Below, one piece after another: positions 53,590-62,443 of a stretch of 64,000 nt of DNA; position 1 is the stretch's first letter; each line of letters begins with the position of its first letter. This DNA is from Sphingomonas sp. AR_OL41. Its GTDB lineage: Bacteria > Pseudomonadota > Alphaproteobacteria > Sphingomonadales > Sphingomonadaceae. Where the stretch lies: the NCBI RefSeq assembly GCF_029911635.1, contig NZ_JARYTI010000014.1, positions 54,039 to 118,038 on the forward strand, read 5' to 3'. The notes beneath the pieces are model-generated. The model was not told the origin of the DNA. It saw only the letters and a list, made by a program, of their open reading frames with translations, and made no database searches. Both the position numbers and the translations under genes were made by a program.

Positions 53590-54082
53590 ATGGCCTGGAC
53601 TGATACCGCCCGCCGGCAACATAGGCGGGATGGACCTGGTTATCCAAGCGATATGCGCGATGGCGAGTAGGGGCTGATCGAGCCGATGTTTCCAGCAGCG
53701 CGTCGCGGTGGTCGTCCGCGCACGACGTGCCTGCGCAAGGTGATGGACGCGATCTTGTATATTGCGTCGAGCGGGGGAGCGTGGCGGATGCTGCCCAAAT
53801 GCTTCCCGCCGGTATCGACGGTGCGGGGCTATTTCTACGCCTGGCGGGACAGCGGTCTGCTGGCGACGATCAACCATCTTTTGGTGATGACCGCGCGCGA
53901 GCAGGCCGGCCGGGAAGCCAGTCCGAGCGCCGGCGTGATCGACAGCCAGTCGGTCAAGACCTCGGAAAGTGGCGGGATTTGTGGCTATGATGCAGGCAAG
54001 AAGGTCAAGGGACGCAAGCGCCATATCATCACCGACACTTGTGGTTTTCTCGTTTTCATTCTCGTCCACGCCGCTGATATTC
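53590..54082 (+). pseudogene. IS5-family transposase, 5' segment
   Basis: From the ATG at 53590 the frame reads MAWTDTARRQHRRDG and has an early in-frame TAG at 53668. It continues GLIEPMFPAARRGGRPRTT, YIASSGGAWRMLPKCFPPVSTVRGYF, GVIDSQSVKTSESGG and KGRKRHIITDTCGFLVFI. This is the IS4/IS5 transposase N-terminal half with the first catalytic Asp in GVIDSQSVK. The frame is broken off at VHAADI by the IS66 insertion and resumes at 56251. The TAG codon probably replaces a Trp, so the gene was likely dead or needed readthrough even before the insertions. Confidence 0.82.
54075..54082. repeat. IS66 target-site duplication, left
   Basis: TGATATTC, repeated at 56243-56250 at the other end of the IS66 element. 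Confidence 0.9.
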
Positions 54083-54177
54083 GTACGCCTCCGATAGCGG
54101 CCGCCTTGCCCGTGGCGTGATGGACCGGTCTTAAGCGTGCTCTTGAGAGCGAGCTTAGGAGCGATTTGGTGGGCCAG

Positions 54178-54540
54178 ATGACGGTTTTTGGCGGGCCTGA
54201 GCGTCGGCGGCGCTGGAGCGAGGAGGAGCGGCTTCAGATTCTGGCGGAGGCATTTGCGCCCGGCGCGTTCGTGGCCCAGGTCGCGCGGCGGCATGACGTC
54301 TCGACGGCGCGGATCTACACTTGGCGCCGCAAGCTATGCCAGCCGGTCGTAGCATCCGGCACGTCACTTTCCGGTGAAGCCGGGTTCGCCGAGGCAGTAG
54401 TGGTTGATGACCAGGGCGCCGATCAGCCGCCCTCACAGCCCGACATCGTCGTTGATCTGGCGCGCGTGGGACGGGTGAACATCTTCGCCTCGGCGCCGCC
54501 CGCCCTGGCCGCCGCTGTGCTCAAGGCTGTCATGCGATGA
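54178..54540 (+). CDS. tnpA: IS66 TnpA-type accessory protein
   Basis: A 120-residue protein: MTVFGGPERRRRWSEEERLQ, then AEAFAPGAFVAQVARRHDVS and ARIYTWRRKL form the helix-turn-helix of IS66 first-ORF proteins; the tail is acidic. A GTG start at 54169 is also possible. Its stop overlaps the tnpB start (ATGA at 54537). Confidence 0.85.
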   Translation: MTVFGGPERRRRWSEEERLQILAEAFAPGAFVAQVARRHDVSTARIYTWRRKLCQPVVASGTSLSGEAGFAEAVVVDDQGADQPPSQPDIVVDLARVGRVNIFASAPPALAAAVLKAVMR

Positions 54541-54884
54541 TCCCCGTCCCGAGCGGCGCCAGGATCTGGCTTGCCCTGGGCCACACGGACATGCGCCGAG
54601 GAATGCGTTCGCTCGCGTTGCAGGTCCAGCAGGCTTTGAGGAAGGACGTCCATGCCGGCGACCTGGATGTGTTCCGGGGCCGGAGCGGATCGCTTTGCAA
54701 AATCCTCTGGCATGATGGGCTGGGCATGTCGCTTTACGCCAAGCGCCTGGAGAAGGGCCGCTTCGTGTGGCCGGCGGCGAAGGATGGAACGATTACGATC
54801 TCTGCCTCGGCGATGGCGTGCATGCTCGAGGGGGTCGACTGGCGCAATCCGCAGGAAACGTGGCGCCCGACCCAGATCGGTTGA
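54537..54884 (+). CDS. tnpB: IS66 TnpB accessory protein
   Basis: A 115-residue protein with the highly conserved TnpB pattern: MIPVPSGARIWLALGHTDMR, RGMRSLALQVQQALRKDV, DVFRGRSGSLCKILWHDGLG and EKGRFVWP. Its start overlaps the tnpA stop by four bases, giving translational coupling. It is needed with TnpA and TnpC for transposition. Confidence 0.92.
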   Translation: MIPVPSGARIWLALGHTDMRRGMRSLALQVQQALRKDVHAGDLDVFRGRSGSLCKILWHDGLGMSLYAKRLEKGRFVWPAAKDGTITISASAMACMLEGVDWRNPQETWRPTQIG

Positions 54885-55003
54885 GATCCAGCGACAATCA
54901 GGATGAGAAATGCGCGATCGGCAGTCGCTCTTTGAGGTCGGAAAATCGGCGGAAATCTGCCAAAAAATGTAGGCCTGCCGGGGCTGATCTGCTATAAGCG
55001 AGC

Positions 55004-55991
55004 ATGCCCTCGAGCGCTGCATCCGACGAGCTTTTGCAGCTTCGCGCTGACCTCGCCGCTGGCCGCCAGACACTTGTTCCTGCTGATCGAGGCTCACGTC
55101 CTGGCGGCCGAGCGCCTCCACGGCGACGACACCACGGTCCCGCGCCTGGCAAAGTACAAGACCGACGTCGCCAGGATATGGGACTATGTGCGCGACGATC
55201 GTCCGTTCGGCGGTCCGGCACCGCCGGCGGTGCTGTGCTATTACTCGCGCACCCGAAAAGGCGAGCATCCTCGCGGTCACCTCGCGGGTTACAGCGGCAT
55301 CCTTCAGGTCGACCGCTATGCCGGGTTCAACGAAATGTTCCGCGACGGCTGGGCGAACAAGCCGATGACGCGCGCGAACTGCTGGGCGCATGGCCGGCGG
55401 CACTTCTTCGAGTTGGTCGACGTGGCGCGCCAGCTCAAGCGCAAGAAGGATAGCGCGCCGCTCGTCTCGCCGCTGGCGAGGGAAGCGCTGGAATGGATCG
55501 ACCAGATCTTCGCCATCGAACGCGAGATCAACGGGCAGACAGCCGCCGAGCGCCTGAGGGTGCGCCAGGAGCGCGTCGTCCCGGTGATCCGCGGGTTGGA
55601 AGCCTGGATGCGAGACAAGCGTCGCAGCCTGTCTCGACACGACCCCGTCGCCAAGGCGATCGCCTATCTCCTCAACGACTGGGAAGGCTTCACGACCTTC
55701 CTCGAAGATGGGCGGATCTGCCTGACGAACAATGCCGCGGGGCGAGAGCTGCGCAGCGTTGCACGGGGCAGGAGAGCATGGCTGTTCGTCGGCTCCGACC
55801 GGGGCGGTGACTGCGCAACGATGATGTACAGCCTGATCGGCACCGCCAGGCTGAACGGCATCGATCCGCTCGCCTGGCTCACCGACTTGCTCGCCCGCAT
55901 CGCCGATCTGCCACAGGCCCGGCTTCACGAACTGCTCCCCTGGAACTGGAAAGCGTTGCAGCAGGCCGAACTGACGAAAATGGCTGCCTGA
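55004..55991 (+). pseudogene. IS66 TnpC transposase with internal deletion
   Basis: The first 20 residues (MPSSAASDELLQLRADLAAG) match the start of TnpC. The sequence then jumps, out of frame, to the middle of the family (LIEAHVLAAERLHGDDTTVP, continuing to the end at 55991, with ANCWAHGRRHFFELVD, GRICLTNNAAGRELRSVARG and LPWNWKAL). TnpC is normally above 500 residues; only about 305 of the C-terminal part remain, so roughly 200-250 residues were deleted together with the reading frame. A 305-codon open frame starts at 55074. The element can no longer move without help from another copy. Confidence 0.85.
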
Positions 55992-56212
55992 TGCAGCGGA
56001 ACAAGGTCTACGCGGTCACGACCCTGGCAAAGGTCGCTCAGGATCTGGGCGAAACCTTCGAACTGCTCGACGACCTTGCCGACCAGATGGACACCGAGGA
56101 TGGCCTGATGTGGGTTTACGGTACCGAGGAGGAGCCGGTCCGCGCGCTGTCGGAAGACGGTATCGAATGCCTCCAAGCCCTCATCGCTGACCATCGTCGC
56201 GAACAACAATAG
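55991..56212 (+). CDS. Small IS66-associated passenger protein
   Basis: A 73-residue acidic protein (MQRNKVYAVTTLAKVAQDLG, ETFELLDDLADQMDTEDGLM, then WVYGTEEEPVRALSEDGI). The ATG overlaps the tnpC stop by one base, so it is translationally coupled to the transposase. It lies inside the IS66 ends. The function is unknown; similar small genes occur at this place in some IS66 elements, as I recall. Confidence 0.65.
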   Translation: MQRNKVYAVTTLAKVAQDLGETFELLDDLADQMDTEDGLMWVYGTEEEPVRALSEDGIECLQALIADHRREQQ

Positions 56213-56242
56213 CCTACGCTGCGGCCCTCAACGGAGGCGTAC

Positions 56243-56250
56243 TGATATTC
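56243..56250. repeat. IS66 target-site duplication, right
   Basis: TGATATTC, the second copy, after which the IS5 transposase frame resumes. Confidence 0.9.
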
Positions 56251-56529
56251 AAGACCGCGACGGTGCTGTCGATGTCCTCAAGGCGATCCGATATCGCTTT
56301 CCGTGGTTGCGCCATGTCTTCGCCGACGGGGGCTACGCCGGCGAGAAACTCAGGAACGCGCTCATCGGCAGCGGTGAGTGGACTCTGGAAATCTTCAAGC
56401 GCTCGGACACCGCCAAGGGCTTTGAAGTTTTGCCGCGCAGATGGGTCGTCGAACGCACTTTCGCCTGGCTCGGGCGATGCCGACGCCTTGCCAAAGACTG
56501 GGAACGATCCATCGAAAGCTCGACCGCAT
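56251..56529 (+). pseudogene. IS5-family transposase, middle segment
   Basis: Resumes with QDRDGAVDVLKAIRYRFPWL, then FADGGYAGEKLRNALIG (second catalytic Asp) and RRWVVERTFAWLGRCRRLAKDWE (catalytic Glu region). The frame breaks off at SSTAW by the IS256 insertion. All three catalytic blocks are thus spread over segments separated by insertions. Confidence 0.85.
56522..56529. repeat. IS256 target-site duplication, left
   Basis: GACCGCAT, repeated at 57853-57860 at the other end of the IS256 element. Confidence 0.88.
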
Positions 56530-57852
56530 GGGACTGTCAGGATTTCCGTGTGCGGGCGGGCGGTTGAACATTACGCCGCCATTGCCCTGATAAAGCGCTC
56601 ACCGAAGATGACCGCGAACTGTGCCTTGGCCATGGACCACTCACGTGGCGGCATTTTCCACTCTTTCTCCGACCGGTTCAAGATCAGATAGAGCAGCTTG
56701 GTGGCGGCCTCGTCGCTCGGGAAGTGGCCCCTGGCGCGTACGGCCCGCCTGAGTTTCGAGTTCAGCGCCTCTATCGCGTTCGTGGTGTAGACGATCCGGC
56801 GCACCTCGTCGGGGAAGGCGAAGAACGGGATGACCTCGCTCCAGGCGCGCCGCCAGCTCTGGCCGATGGCGGGATAGCGCATGCCCCAAGGACCGGTCTC
56901 GAACGCCGTCAGCGCCTTTTCGGCCGCATCGGCATCGGTGGCGCGGTAGATCTCCTTGAGCGCGGTCGCCAGGCCCTTGCGGTCCTTCCACGAGACAAAG
57001 TCCATCGAGTTGCGCAGCAGATGGACGATGCATGTTTGCACGATCGTATCGGGGAACACCGCGGTGATCGCCTCGGGGAAGCCTTTCAACCCATCGACCA
57101 CGGCGAGCAGGATATCCTCGACACCGCGGTTCTGCGAGCTCGTTCATGACCCTGAGCCAGAACTTGGCGCCTTCGTTCTGCTCGAGCCACAGGCCGAGCA
57201 CCTCCTTGGCGCCATCGGCGCGAACCCCCAGCGCGATGTGGATCGCCTTGTTGCGCACCATCCCCTCGTCGCGGATCTTGACCCGGATCGCGTCGAAGAA
57301 GACCAGCGGGTAAGTCGGATCGAGCGGCCGCTGCTGCCAGGTGGCGACCTCATCGAGCACCGCGTCCGTCACCGTACTGATCAGGTCGGGCGACACGTCG
57401 ATGCCGTACAGATCGTGCAGGTGGCCGGTGATCTCGCGGGTGCTCATGCCGCGTGCGTACATCGACACGATCTTGTCATCGAACCCGGGGAAGCGCCGCT
57501 GATACTTGGCGATCAGCTGCGGGTCGAAGCTCGACTGGCGGTCGCGCGGCACGTCGATCGCCAGCTTGCCCGTCTCGGTCATCACGGTCTTCCGACCGTA
57601 GCCGTTGCGCGTGTTGCCGGCACCGTCATCGCCGGCTAGGTGGTGATCCATCTCCGCGTTCAAGGCGCGCTCGGTTAGCGCCTTCTTCAGAGAATCGAGC
57701 AAGCCACCCTGCTCAAACGCGGCACTCGCGGCACCTCCCGCCAGCAACTGGTCGAGAAGCTCGTTCGGTATCGCAGGTTCTTTGCGTCGCGACATATGGG
57801 GTCTCCTTTTTACCCATTATGCCCGCCCACACACGGAAATCCTGACAGTCCC
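56530..57852 (-). mobile_element. IS256-family element (1323 bp)
   Basis: Inverted ends GGGACTGTCAGGATTTCCG / CGGAAATCCTGACAGTCCC flanked by 8-bp duplications GACCGCAT; normal length for IS256. Transposase on the minus strand. Confidence 0.92.
56571..57795 (-). pseudogene. IS256 (mutator-type) transposase, frameshifted
   Basis: The N-terminal part from the ATG at 57795 reads MSRRKEPAIPNELLDQLLAG, continuing ALTERALNAEMDHHLAGD and LVFFDAIRVKIRDEGMVRNK (first catalytic Asp) to RVMNEL. There an extra base near 57135 moves the homology to another frame, which continues VVDGLKGFPEAITAVFPDT (second Asp), IVHLLRNSMDFVSWKDRKG, RRIVYTTNAIEALNSKLRRA (Glu region) and RSEKEWKMPPREW to the end at 56571. 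A single-base insertion therefore splits an otherwise complete transposase of about 400 residues. Confidence 0.9.
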
Positions 57853-57860
57853 GACCGCAT
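57853..57860. repeat. IS256 target-site duplication, right
   Basis: GACCGCAT, second copy. Confidence 0.88.
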
Positions 57861-57942
57861 GGGCAACCATCGCCAGCATCCGCATGATCACCCGCAGAAT
57901 CTCAAGACTCTCAATCAGTTGAGAAACTTTTGAATCAGGCTC
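57853..57942 (+). pseudogene. IS5-family transposase, 3' end and right terminus
   Basis: After the duplicated GACCGCAT the IS5 frame continues ATIASIRMITRRISRLSIS to a stop, then the right inverted end. Confidence 0.7.
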
Positions 57943-57985
57943 TTAGCAGCTCAGGAGCACGTCAGGGCCTTCCTTCGCGCTGACT

Positions 57986-59125
57986 CTAATCAATCCATCC
58001 GCAATGGCGCGCGATATTCGCCGCCCATTCATCTTCGCTGGGGAATGACGGAAAGCAATCAGCGGTCAGCGTACCGGATTCGACCCTGTCGGCAAGGCGC
58101 CTGATGCCTGACGCAAAAGCCGCTGCATCGCCTTCAACGATCTCTACCCAAGGGCTATCGCACAGCACCTCTGATACGCCGGAGTCGCCATGCATTACGA
58201 CTGGCACACCGCACCTGAGCGCCTCTAGTGCAGGCAGCCCATAGCCTTGACTGGCAGGCATCGCGAACAGCGAAGCTTCGGCAGACAAATTTGCCAGAGC
58301 TTCGTCGGAAACGCGACCGTGGAAACGGACGTGATCTTCCAAGCCCCGCTCGGTAACGAGCGCTTCAAGCGAATGTCTGTAGTTGCCGCTTCCGACAACG
58401 TCGAGATGCCATGCCGGGTCGATTGCGACCAACTCTTCCATTGCGATGATCGACCATTCGATCCGTTTATTGCGCTCGAGCCTGCTGATCGACAGGATAG
58501 AGCGACGCCGCGCCGAACCGTGCGGCACGACCCTGTCCACATGATGCGCCCCGGGCCTTATCACCACGGCACTTCGACCATACCGCTGTTGAAGTTCCGC
58601 GGCGATTCGGTTGGTCATTACGATTACCGAGCGTGCATTGCCAACCCCGCGGCGCGTTTCGCGGTGAGCGATTTCGGCGCGCGCCCTTGTCAACAATGAT
58701 GGAAAGGACCCTTCGTGCAATCGCCCGACACTGAAGGCAAATTTCGTAAGATCGCTCGGTAGTAAAGAGGGCGGATCAGTAAAATGCAGATGATAGCCGC
58801 TTACTCCAGCCATACCTGCTGCGAAACCTCCCTTCAGATCGAATATCAAGGGCGCGGAACCGCCGGGCGCGTCGCCGAGATAGCGCCGAAGTGCTCGCGC
58901 TTCGGCCCAGACATTTCGTCGTGGATTGAGCAAAACCGTAGTCACCGGAACAGCAGAATACTTCGCTAGACCGATAGAATCGTGGAAGCACCCGATCTCA
59001 CAACCGATCCCGACCTGGGATAGGTATCCCGCCAAGCCTACGACAAGCCTTTCAACTCCGCCAAAGGCACGAACTTCAGGCACAAAAACCTTTACTCGGT
59101 TGCCAAATAAGCGCGGTACGTTCAT
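57986..59125 (-). CDS. GT4-type glycosyltransferase (family 1 group)
   Basis: A 379-residue GT-B glycosyltransferase. The N-terminal domain begins KVFVPEVRAFGGVERLVVGLAGYL (acceptor-side Gly-rich loop). The C-terminal domain has LSISRLERNKRIEWSIIAMEEL, DVVGSGNYRHSLEALVTERGLEDHVRFHGRVSDEALANL, and the donor-binding EX7E region in SQGYGLPALEALRCGVPVV. It probably adds a sugar to a lipid-linked oligosaccharide at the cytosolic membrane face. It is divergent from the next glycosyltransferase and abuts the insertion-sequence island, which ends only some 40 bases from its stop. The sugar is unknown. Confidence 0.88.
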   Translation of the reverse strand: MNVPRLFGNRVKVFVPEVRAFGGVERLVVGLAGYLSQVGIGCEIGCFHDSIGLAKYSAVPVTTVLLNPRRNVWAEARALRRYLGDAPGGSAPLIFDLKGGFAAGMAGVSGYHLHFTDPPSLLPSDLTKFAFSVGRLHEGSFPSLLTRARAEIAHRETRRGVGNARSVIVMTNRIAAELQQRYGRSAVVIRPGAHHVDRVVPHGSARRRSILSISRLERNKRIEWSIIAMEELVAIDPAWHLDVVGSGNYRHSLEALVTERGLEDHVRFHGRVSDEALANLSAEASLFAMPASQGYGLPALEALRCGVPVVMHGDSGVSEVLCDSPWVEIVEGDAAAFASGIRRLADRVESGTLTADCFPSFPSEDEWAANIARHCGWID

Positions 59126-59466
59126 TTTTCTTGCAAAACCCCGCTAGCAAATTCGTTCGTCAGGTAGGCTCGGCCGGCTCGTACATTGAGGTTCGTGCGG
59201 TAGCAATCATCGTCCACTCTGCCATGTGAGGCTTCCAGTGACGAAACGGCGCCGTGGGTAGAAACCCGCATGGTCGAGAGAGCATTAAATCATGAAATTT
59301 CCTTCTTCGGAAAAATGCCGGTTGCCAATTGCCCGCCAGCCAAAACGGCCTTACCTCACTCAGCTGGCGAGAATCCTTAGGTGGGGGAACCCTGCTGCGC
59401 ACGACCTTGAATCATTTCAATGGGCAAATTATTGGAGGCTGACCGACCTGACTTTCGGAGCGAAAT
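59126..59466. other. Divergent promoter region
   Basis: About 340 bases of lower-GC DNA between two divergent glycosyltransferase genes. I recognise no gene or RNA here. Confidence 0.4.
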
Positions 59467-60582
59467 GTGACATTATTGGTTGTCGATCCGGGCGTAAAAT
59501 TATGGGGGTCAGAACGCTCCCTTCTTGCGACCCTTGACGCCCTAGCACATACTCACGGCAAACTCGTTTTACTCGTGCCGACCGATGCCGAAATGATTGC
59601 TCGCGTCACGAATCCAGCCATCGCTATAATTCACTTTGATTTCGGCTTTCTCAATCGATCCACCCGACTAAAGCGGGCATGGTTCATGCTCACGCTCGGT
59701 CGTATATGTATAAAAAACTCAATTGATAAACTTTATCTCAATCAAGCTGGCCTATCTCGACTGGTGGCACCTGTCACACGGCTTTTAAATATAGAACTTT
59801 TCAATCACGTAAGGTTGAGCGAAGATGTTCCCCGCGCCGGGGCGCTGCGAGGAAGGAAAAAATCGCCAGTTACATTAATCTTCAATAGCTACGCGATGCG
59901 AAATCTTTGCCCAGGCTCGGACCAATTCGCACGATACACCAGAAGGATTGCGGTATATAATCATTACAAGTTGGACCCAATCTTCGCAAATACTGCTTTA
60001 ACCCCTAAGGTGAGCGATACCTTTTTGTGTGCTGGTCGCTTGGAGAAGCGCAAGGGCCAGGAAAACCTGATACGGGCGGTATCAATTCTTCGCTCACGGA
60101 AAAAGGATTTCCCAGTCGTGCTAGTAGGGGTTGACACGTGCGGAGGGCGCTACGAAGCCGAACTGCGTGAGCTGACCGTCGATTACGGCGTGGCCGACCT
60201 AGTGGACTTTCGTGGCTATTCTCACGCCATAAAGACCGAGTTTGCCAAAGCCCGATTCGCACCAATTCCTTCGCACTACGAACCACTGGGCCGGGTCGTG
60301 CTCGAGGCCTGGGACTGCGGTGCCGTTCCCATCGTTAGTGCGTCAAGCGGGGGCGCTGCAGAAATCGTCGCAGCGGCGGGAGGCGGGCTGCTCTATGAAC
60401 CAGACACCGTTGAATCGTTGGCGAATGCAATGGAACGCGCGGTAGCGATGAATGAGAGCGACCGTCTCGCGATGGTCGCCCGCGGTCGATACTGGATTTC
60501 GGAAATGCTCTCGATTGAGTCCTACACCGCTCGACTCTCGGACTCACTCTTCAATCCCATTTCACATCTTGGACGTCGCTGA
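59467..60582 (+). CDS. GT4-type glycosyltransferase, low-GC
   Basis: A 371-residue GT-B enzyme starting at GTG 59467 (GGAGCG upstream). The first part reads LLVVDPGVKLWGSERSLLATLDAL, similar to glycosyltransferases that bind the acceptor by a 'GSE' loop. The C-terminal GT1 domain has FLCAGRLEKRKGQENLIRAV, VVLVGVDTCGGRYEAELREL, DLVDFRGY and the EX7E-like HYEPLGRVVLEAWDCGAVPIV. The gene is noticeably richer in A+T than most of the window, with codons such as TTA, ATA and AAA, suggesting recent acquisition. It heads the polysaccharide gene group that continues to 63.6 kb. Confidence 0.86.
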   Translation: MTLLVVDPGVKLWGSERSLLATLDALAHTHGKLVLLVPTDAEMIARVTNPAIAIIHFDFGFLNRSTRLKRAWFMLTLGRICIKNSIDKLYLNQAGLSRLVAPVTRLLNIELFNHVRLSEDVPRAGALRGRKKSPVTLIFNSYAMRNLCPGSDQFARYTRRIAVYNHYKLDPIFANTALTPKVSDTFLCAGRLEKRKGQENLIRAVSILRSRKKDFPVVLVGVDTCGGRYEAELRELTVDYGVADLVDFRGYSHAIKTEFAKARFAPIPSHYEPLGRVVLEAWDCGAVPIVSASSGGAAEIVAAAGGGLLYEPDTVESLANAMERAVAMNESDRLAMVARGRYWISEMLSIESYTARLSDSLFNPISHLGRR

Positions 60583-60738
60583 TAGATACCGACCATGCAA
60601 ACTCGCACTGATCCGTATTTGATGCGAATTGATAACCTTGTCGCGAATTCTGCTCAAATTCGAACCTTTTGAGTTTTATCATCAGGATTTCATATTTCAT
60701 ATATATGCGACACAGATCGCCTCTTAAAGTGGAACCCG

Positions 60739-61320
60739 ATGCAAGCCCCAACTGGAATTCCCGCACCGTTCGTCCACGAAAGCAGCTATATTGATGAGGA
60801 CGTCGCGATCGGCGCCGGTACGTGCATCTGGCATTTCTCCCATGTGCTCGGAGGTTGCCGCATCGGCGAGCGCTGCACCATCGGACAAAACGTGATGATT
60901 GGCCCTGACGTCCTCGTCGGCAACGATTGTCGTATCCAGAACAACGTCAGCCTCTACAAGGGTGTCGAACTGGAGGATGGTGTGTTCTGCGGGCCTTCTT
61001 CGGTCTTCACTAACGTCCTTAATCCGCGAGCCGAGGTTAGCCGAAGGGATGAGTTTCGTCCGACGCAAGTGCGGCGAGGCGTGACCATAGGCGCGAACGC
61101 CACGATCGTTTGCGGTGCCGAGCTTGGTCCTTATTGCTTCATCGGCGCCGGGGCGGTCGTGATTGGCGATGTGCCCGCCCATGCGTTGATGGTCGGCGTT
61201 CCGGCGCGACGGATTGGCTGGATGAGCCGCGCGGGCGAGAAGCTCGGCGAAGACCTTATTTGCCCGCGGAGCGGCGAGCGCTACCGGCTGGCCGCCTTTG
61301 GTGGCTTGGAACTCCTTTGA
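60739..61320 (+). CDS. WbpD/WlbB-type sugar N-acetyltransferase (hexapeptide)
   Basis: A 193-residue left-handed beta-helix acetyltransferase: [20 protein letters not shown] (with the family's IWHFSHV), [80 protein letters not shown] and [19 protein letters not shown]. This pattern belongs to the enzymes that acetylate UDP-2-acetamido-3-amino-glucuronate. Its stop is followed at once by the aminotransferase gene, which makes the amino sugar substrate in the same pathway, so the two should make a di-N-acetylated amino-sugar acid precursor for O-antigen or capsule. Confidence 0.9.
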   Translation: MQAPTGIPAPFVHESSYIDEDVAIGAGTCIWHFSHVLGGCRIGERCTIGQNVMIGPDVLVGNDCRIQNNVSLYKGVELEDGVFCGPSSVFTNVLNPRAEVSRRDEFRPTQVRRGVTIGANATIVCGAELGPYCFIGAGAVVIGDVPAHALMVGVPARRIGWMSRAGEKLGEDLICPRSGERYRLAAFGGLELL

Positions 61321-61330
61321 AATGGGCGAG

Positions 61331-62440
61331 ATGATCAGCTTCGCGACACTTGAACGCCAGCGCGACCTTCTGCGCGACCGGATCGACGCGGCGATAGCGC
61401 GTGTGCTAGACCACGGTCAGTACATAATGGGCCCCGAAGTGGCTGCGTTCGAGATCGCTCTAGCCGCCTTCACTCAAGCGTCGCACGTCGTCGGCTGCGC
61501 TAACGGCACCGACGCTTTAACCATGGTCATGATGGCTGAGGGGATTGGCCCCGGCGACGTCGTATTCGTTCCCGCCTTTTCATTCGTCGCCACCGCAGAG
61601 GCGGCCGCGCAGCTCGGCGCGACTCCTTATTTCGTCGATGTCGAGGAAGGTTCCTTCAATCTCGATCCTGCTTCGCTTGGAAGGGCGGTCGAGGATGCTG
61701 CGAATGGTCGCTTTGGGCGTTCGCGCTTGGTGATACCGGTCGATCTCTTCGGCCAGCCCGCAGACTATACAACGATTGGTTCGATCGCCCAGGCTGCGGG
61801 TCTCACCATCCTCTCTGATGCGGCGCAGTCAGTCGGTGGGGTGGCGGACGACCGCGCCGTCGGCACGCTAGCGCCTTGGACAACGACGAGCTTCTTTCCC
61901 TCCAAGCCACTCGGCTGCTACGGCGACGGTGGAGCAGTCTTCTGCGACACCGAGGAAAAAGCGGAGTTGCTTCGCTCGCTACGCTTTCACGGGAAGGGTT
62001 CCAGCAAGTATGATACGGTTCGCGTCGGTCTGAACAGCCGGCTCGATACGTTGCAGGCCGCAATTCTCATCGAGAAGTTGACCACGCTTGCGCCTGAACT
62101 TGAGCGGCGCCAGGCCATCGCTGATCGATACTCCTCCGCGCTAGCCGATATCGCGGAAGTTCCCCGCGTTCGCGCTGGGGCGCGTTCTGCCTGGGCACAG
62201 TACACCCTGCGCATCGCTGATCGAAATGCCGTGGCGGAGCGGTGCAAAGCGGCGGGCGTCCCAACTGCGGTCTACTATCCGCGGCCGCTTCATCTCCTCG
62301 GCGGCTATGAAGGCTACCCGGTTGTGCCGGGCGGGTGTCCAATTTCCGAACGATTGTGCGGCGAGGTATTGAGCCTGCCGATGGGCGGTTATCTCAGGGA
62401 TGATGAGATCGATCGCGTCATTTCCGTTGTGCGGGGCTGA
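61331..62440 (+). CDS. DegT/DnrJ/EryC1-family sugar aminotransferase (WbpE/WlbC-like)
   Basis: A 369-residue PLP-dependent aminotransferase. It starts MISFATLERQRDLLRDRIDA, then AIARVLDHGQYIMGPEVAAF as in WbpE. PLP contacts are visible in GCANGTDALTMVM, VDLFGQPAD, SDAAQSVGG and the Schiff-base Lys in TTSFFPSKPLGCYGDGGAV; RFHGKGSSKYDTVRVGLNSRLDTLQAAIL completes the family signature. I choose the ATG at 61331, where homology starts; ATG 61322 is in frame. It should transfer an amino group to C3 of a UDP-3-keto sugar, the step before the neighbouring acetyltransferase. The dehydrogenase/oxidase steps before it are not seen in the window. Confidence 0.92.
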   Translation: MISFATLERQRDLLRDRIDAAIARVLDHGQYIMGPEVAAFEIALAAFTQASHVVGCANGTDALTMVMMAEGIGPGDVVFVPAFSFVATAEAAAQLGATPYFVDVEEGSFNLDPASLGRAVEDAANGRFGRSRLVIPVDLFGQPADYTTIGSIAQAAGLTILSDAAQSVGGVADDRAVGTLAPWTTTSFFPSKPLGCYGDGGAVFCDTEEKAELLRSLRFHGKGSSKYDTVRVGLNSRLDTLQAAILIEKLTTLAPELERRQAIADRYSSALADIAEVPRVRAGARSAWAQYTLRIADRNAVAERCKAAGVPTAVYYPRPLHLLGGYEGYPVVPGGCPISERLCGEVLSLPMGGYLRDDEIDRVISVVRG

Positions 62441-62443
62441 GCG

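Larger units (their letters stand above)
54083..56242 (+). mobile_element. IS66-family element (2160 bp)
   Basis: Begins GTACGCCTCCG and ends with the inverse complement CGGAGGCGTAC, flanked by 8-bp duplications TGATATTC, as expected for IS66. It carries tnpA, tnpB, a deleted tnpC and a small passenger gene. Confidence 0.9.
53513..57942 (+). mobile_element. IS5-type element interrupted by IS66 and IS256 elements
   Basis: The left end starts GAGCCTGA (53513) and the right end closes with the complement (57935-57942). Removing the two insertions and one copy of each 8-bp duplication leaves about 0.93 kb, a normal size for the family. Its transposase can be rejoined across both insertions. Confidence 0.75.

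Noticed and set aside
54423..55928. 501-codon minus-strand open frame across IS66
   Set aside because: Antisense to tnpA, tnpB and tnpC, each of which has strong family motifs.
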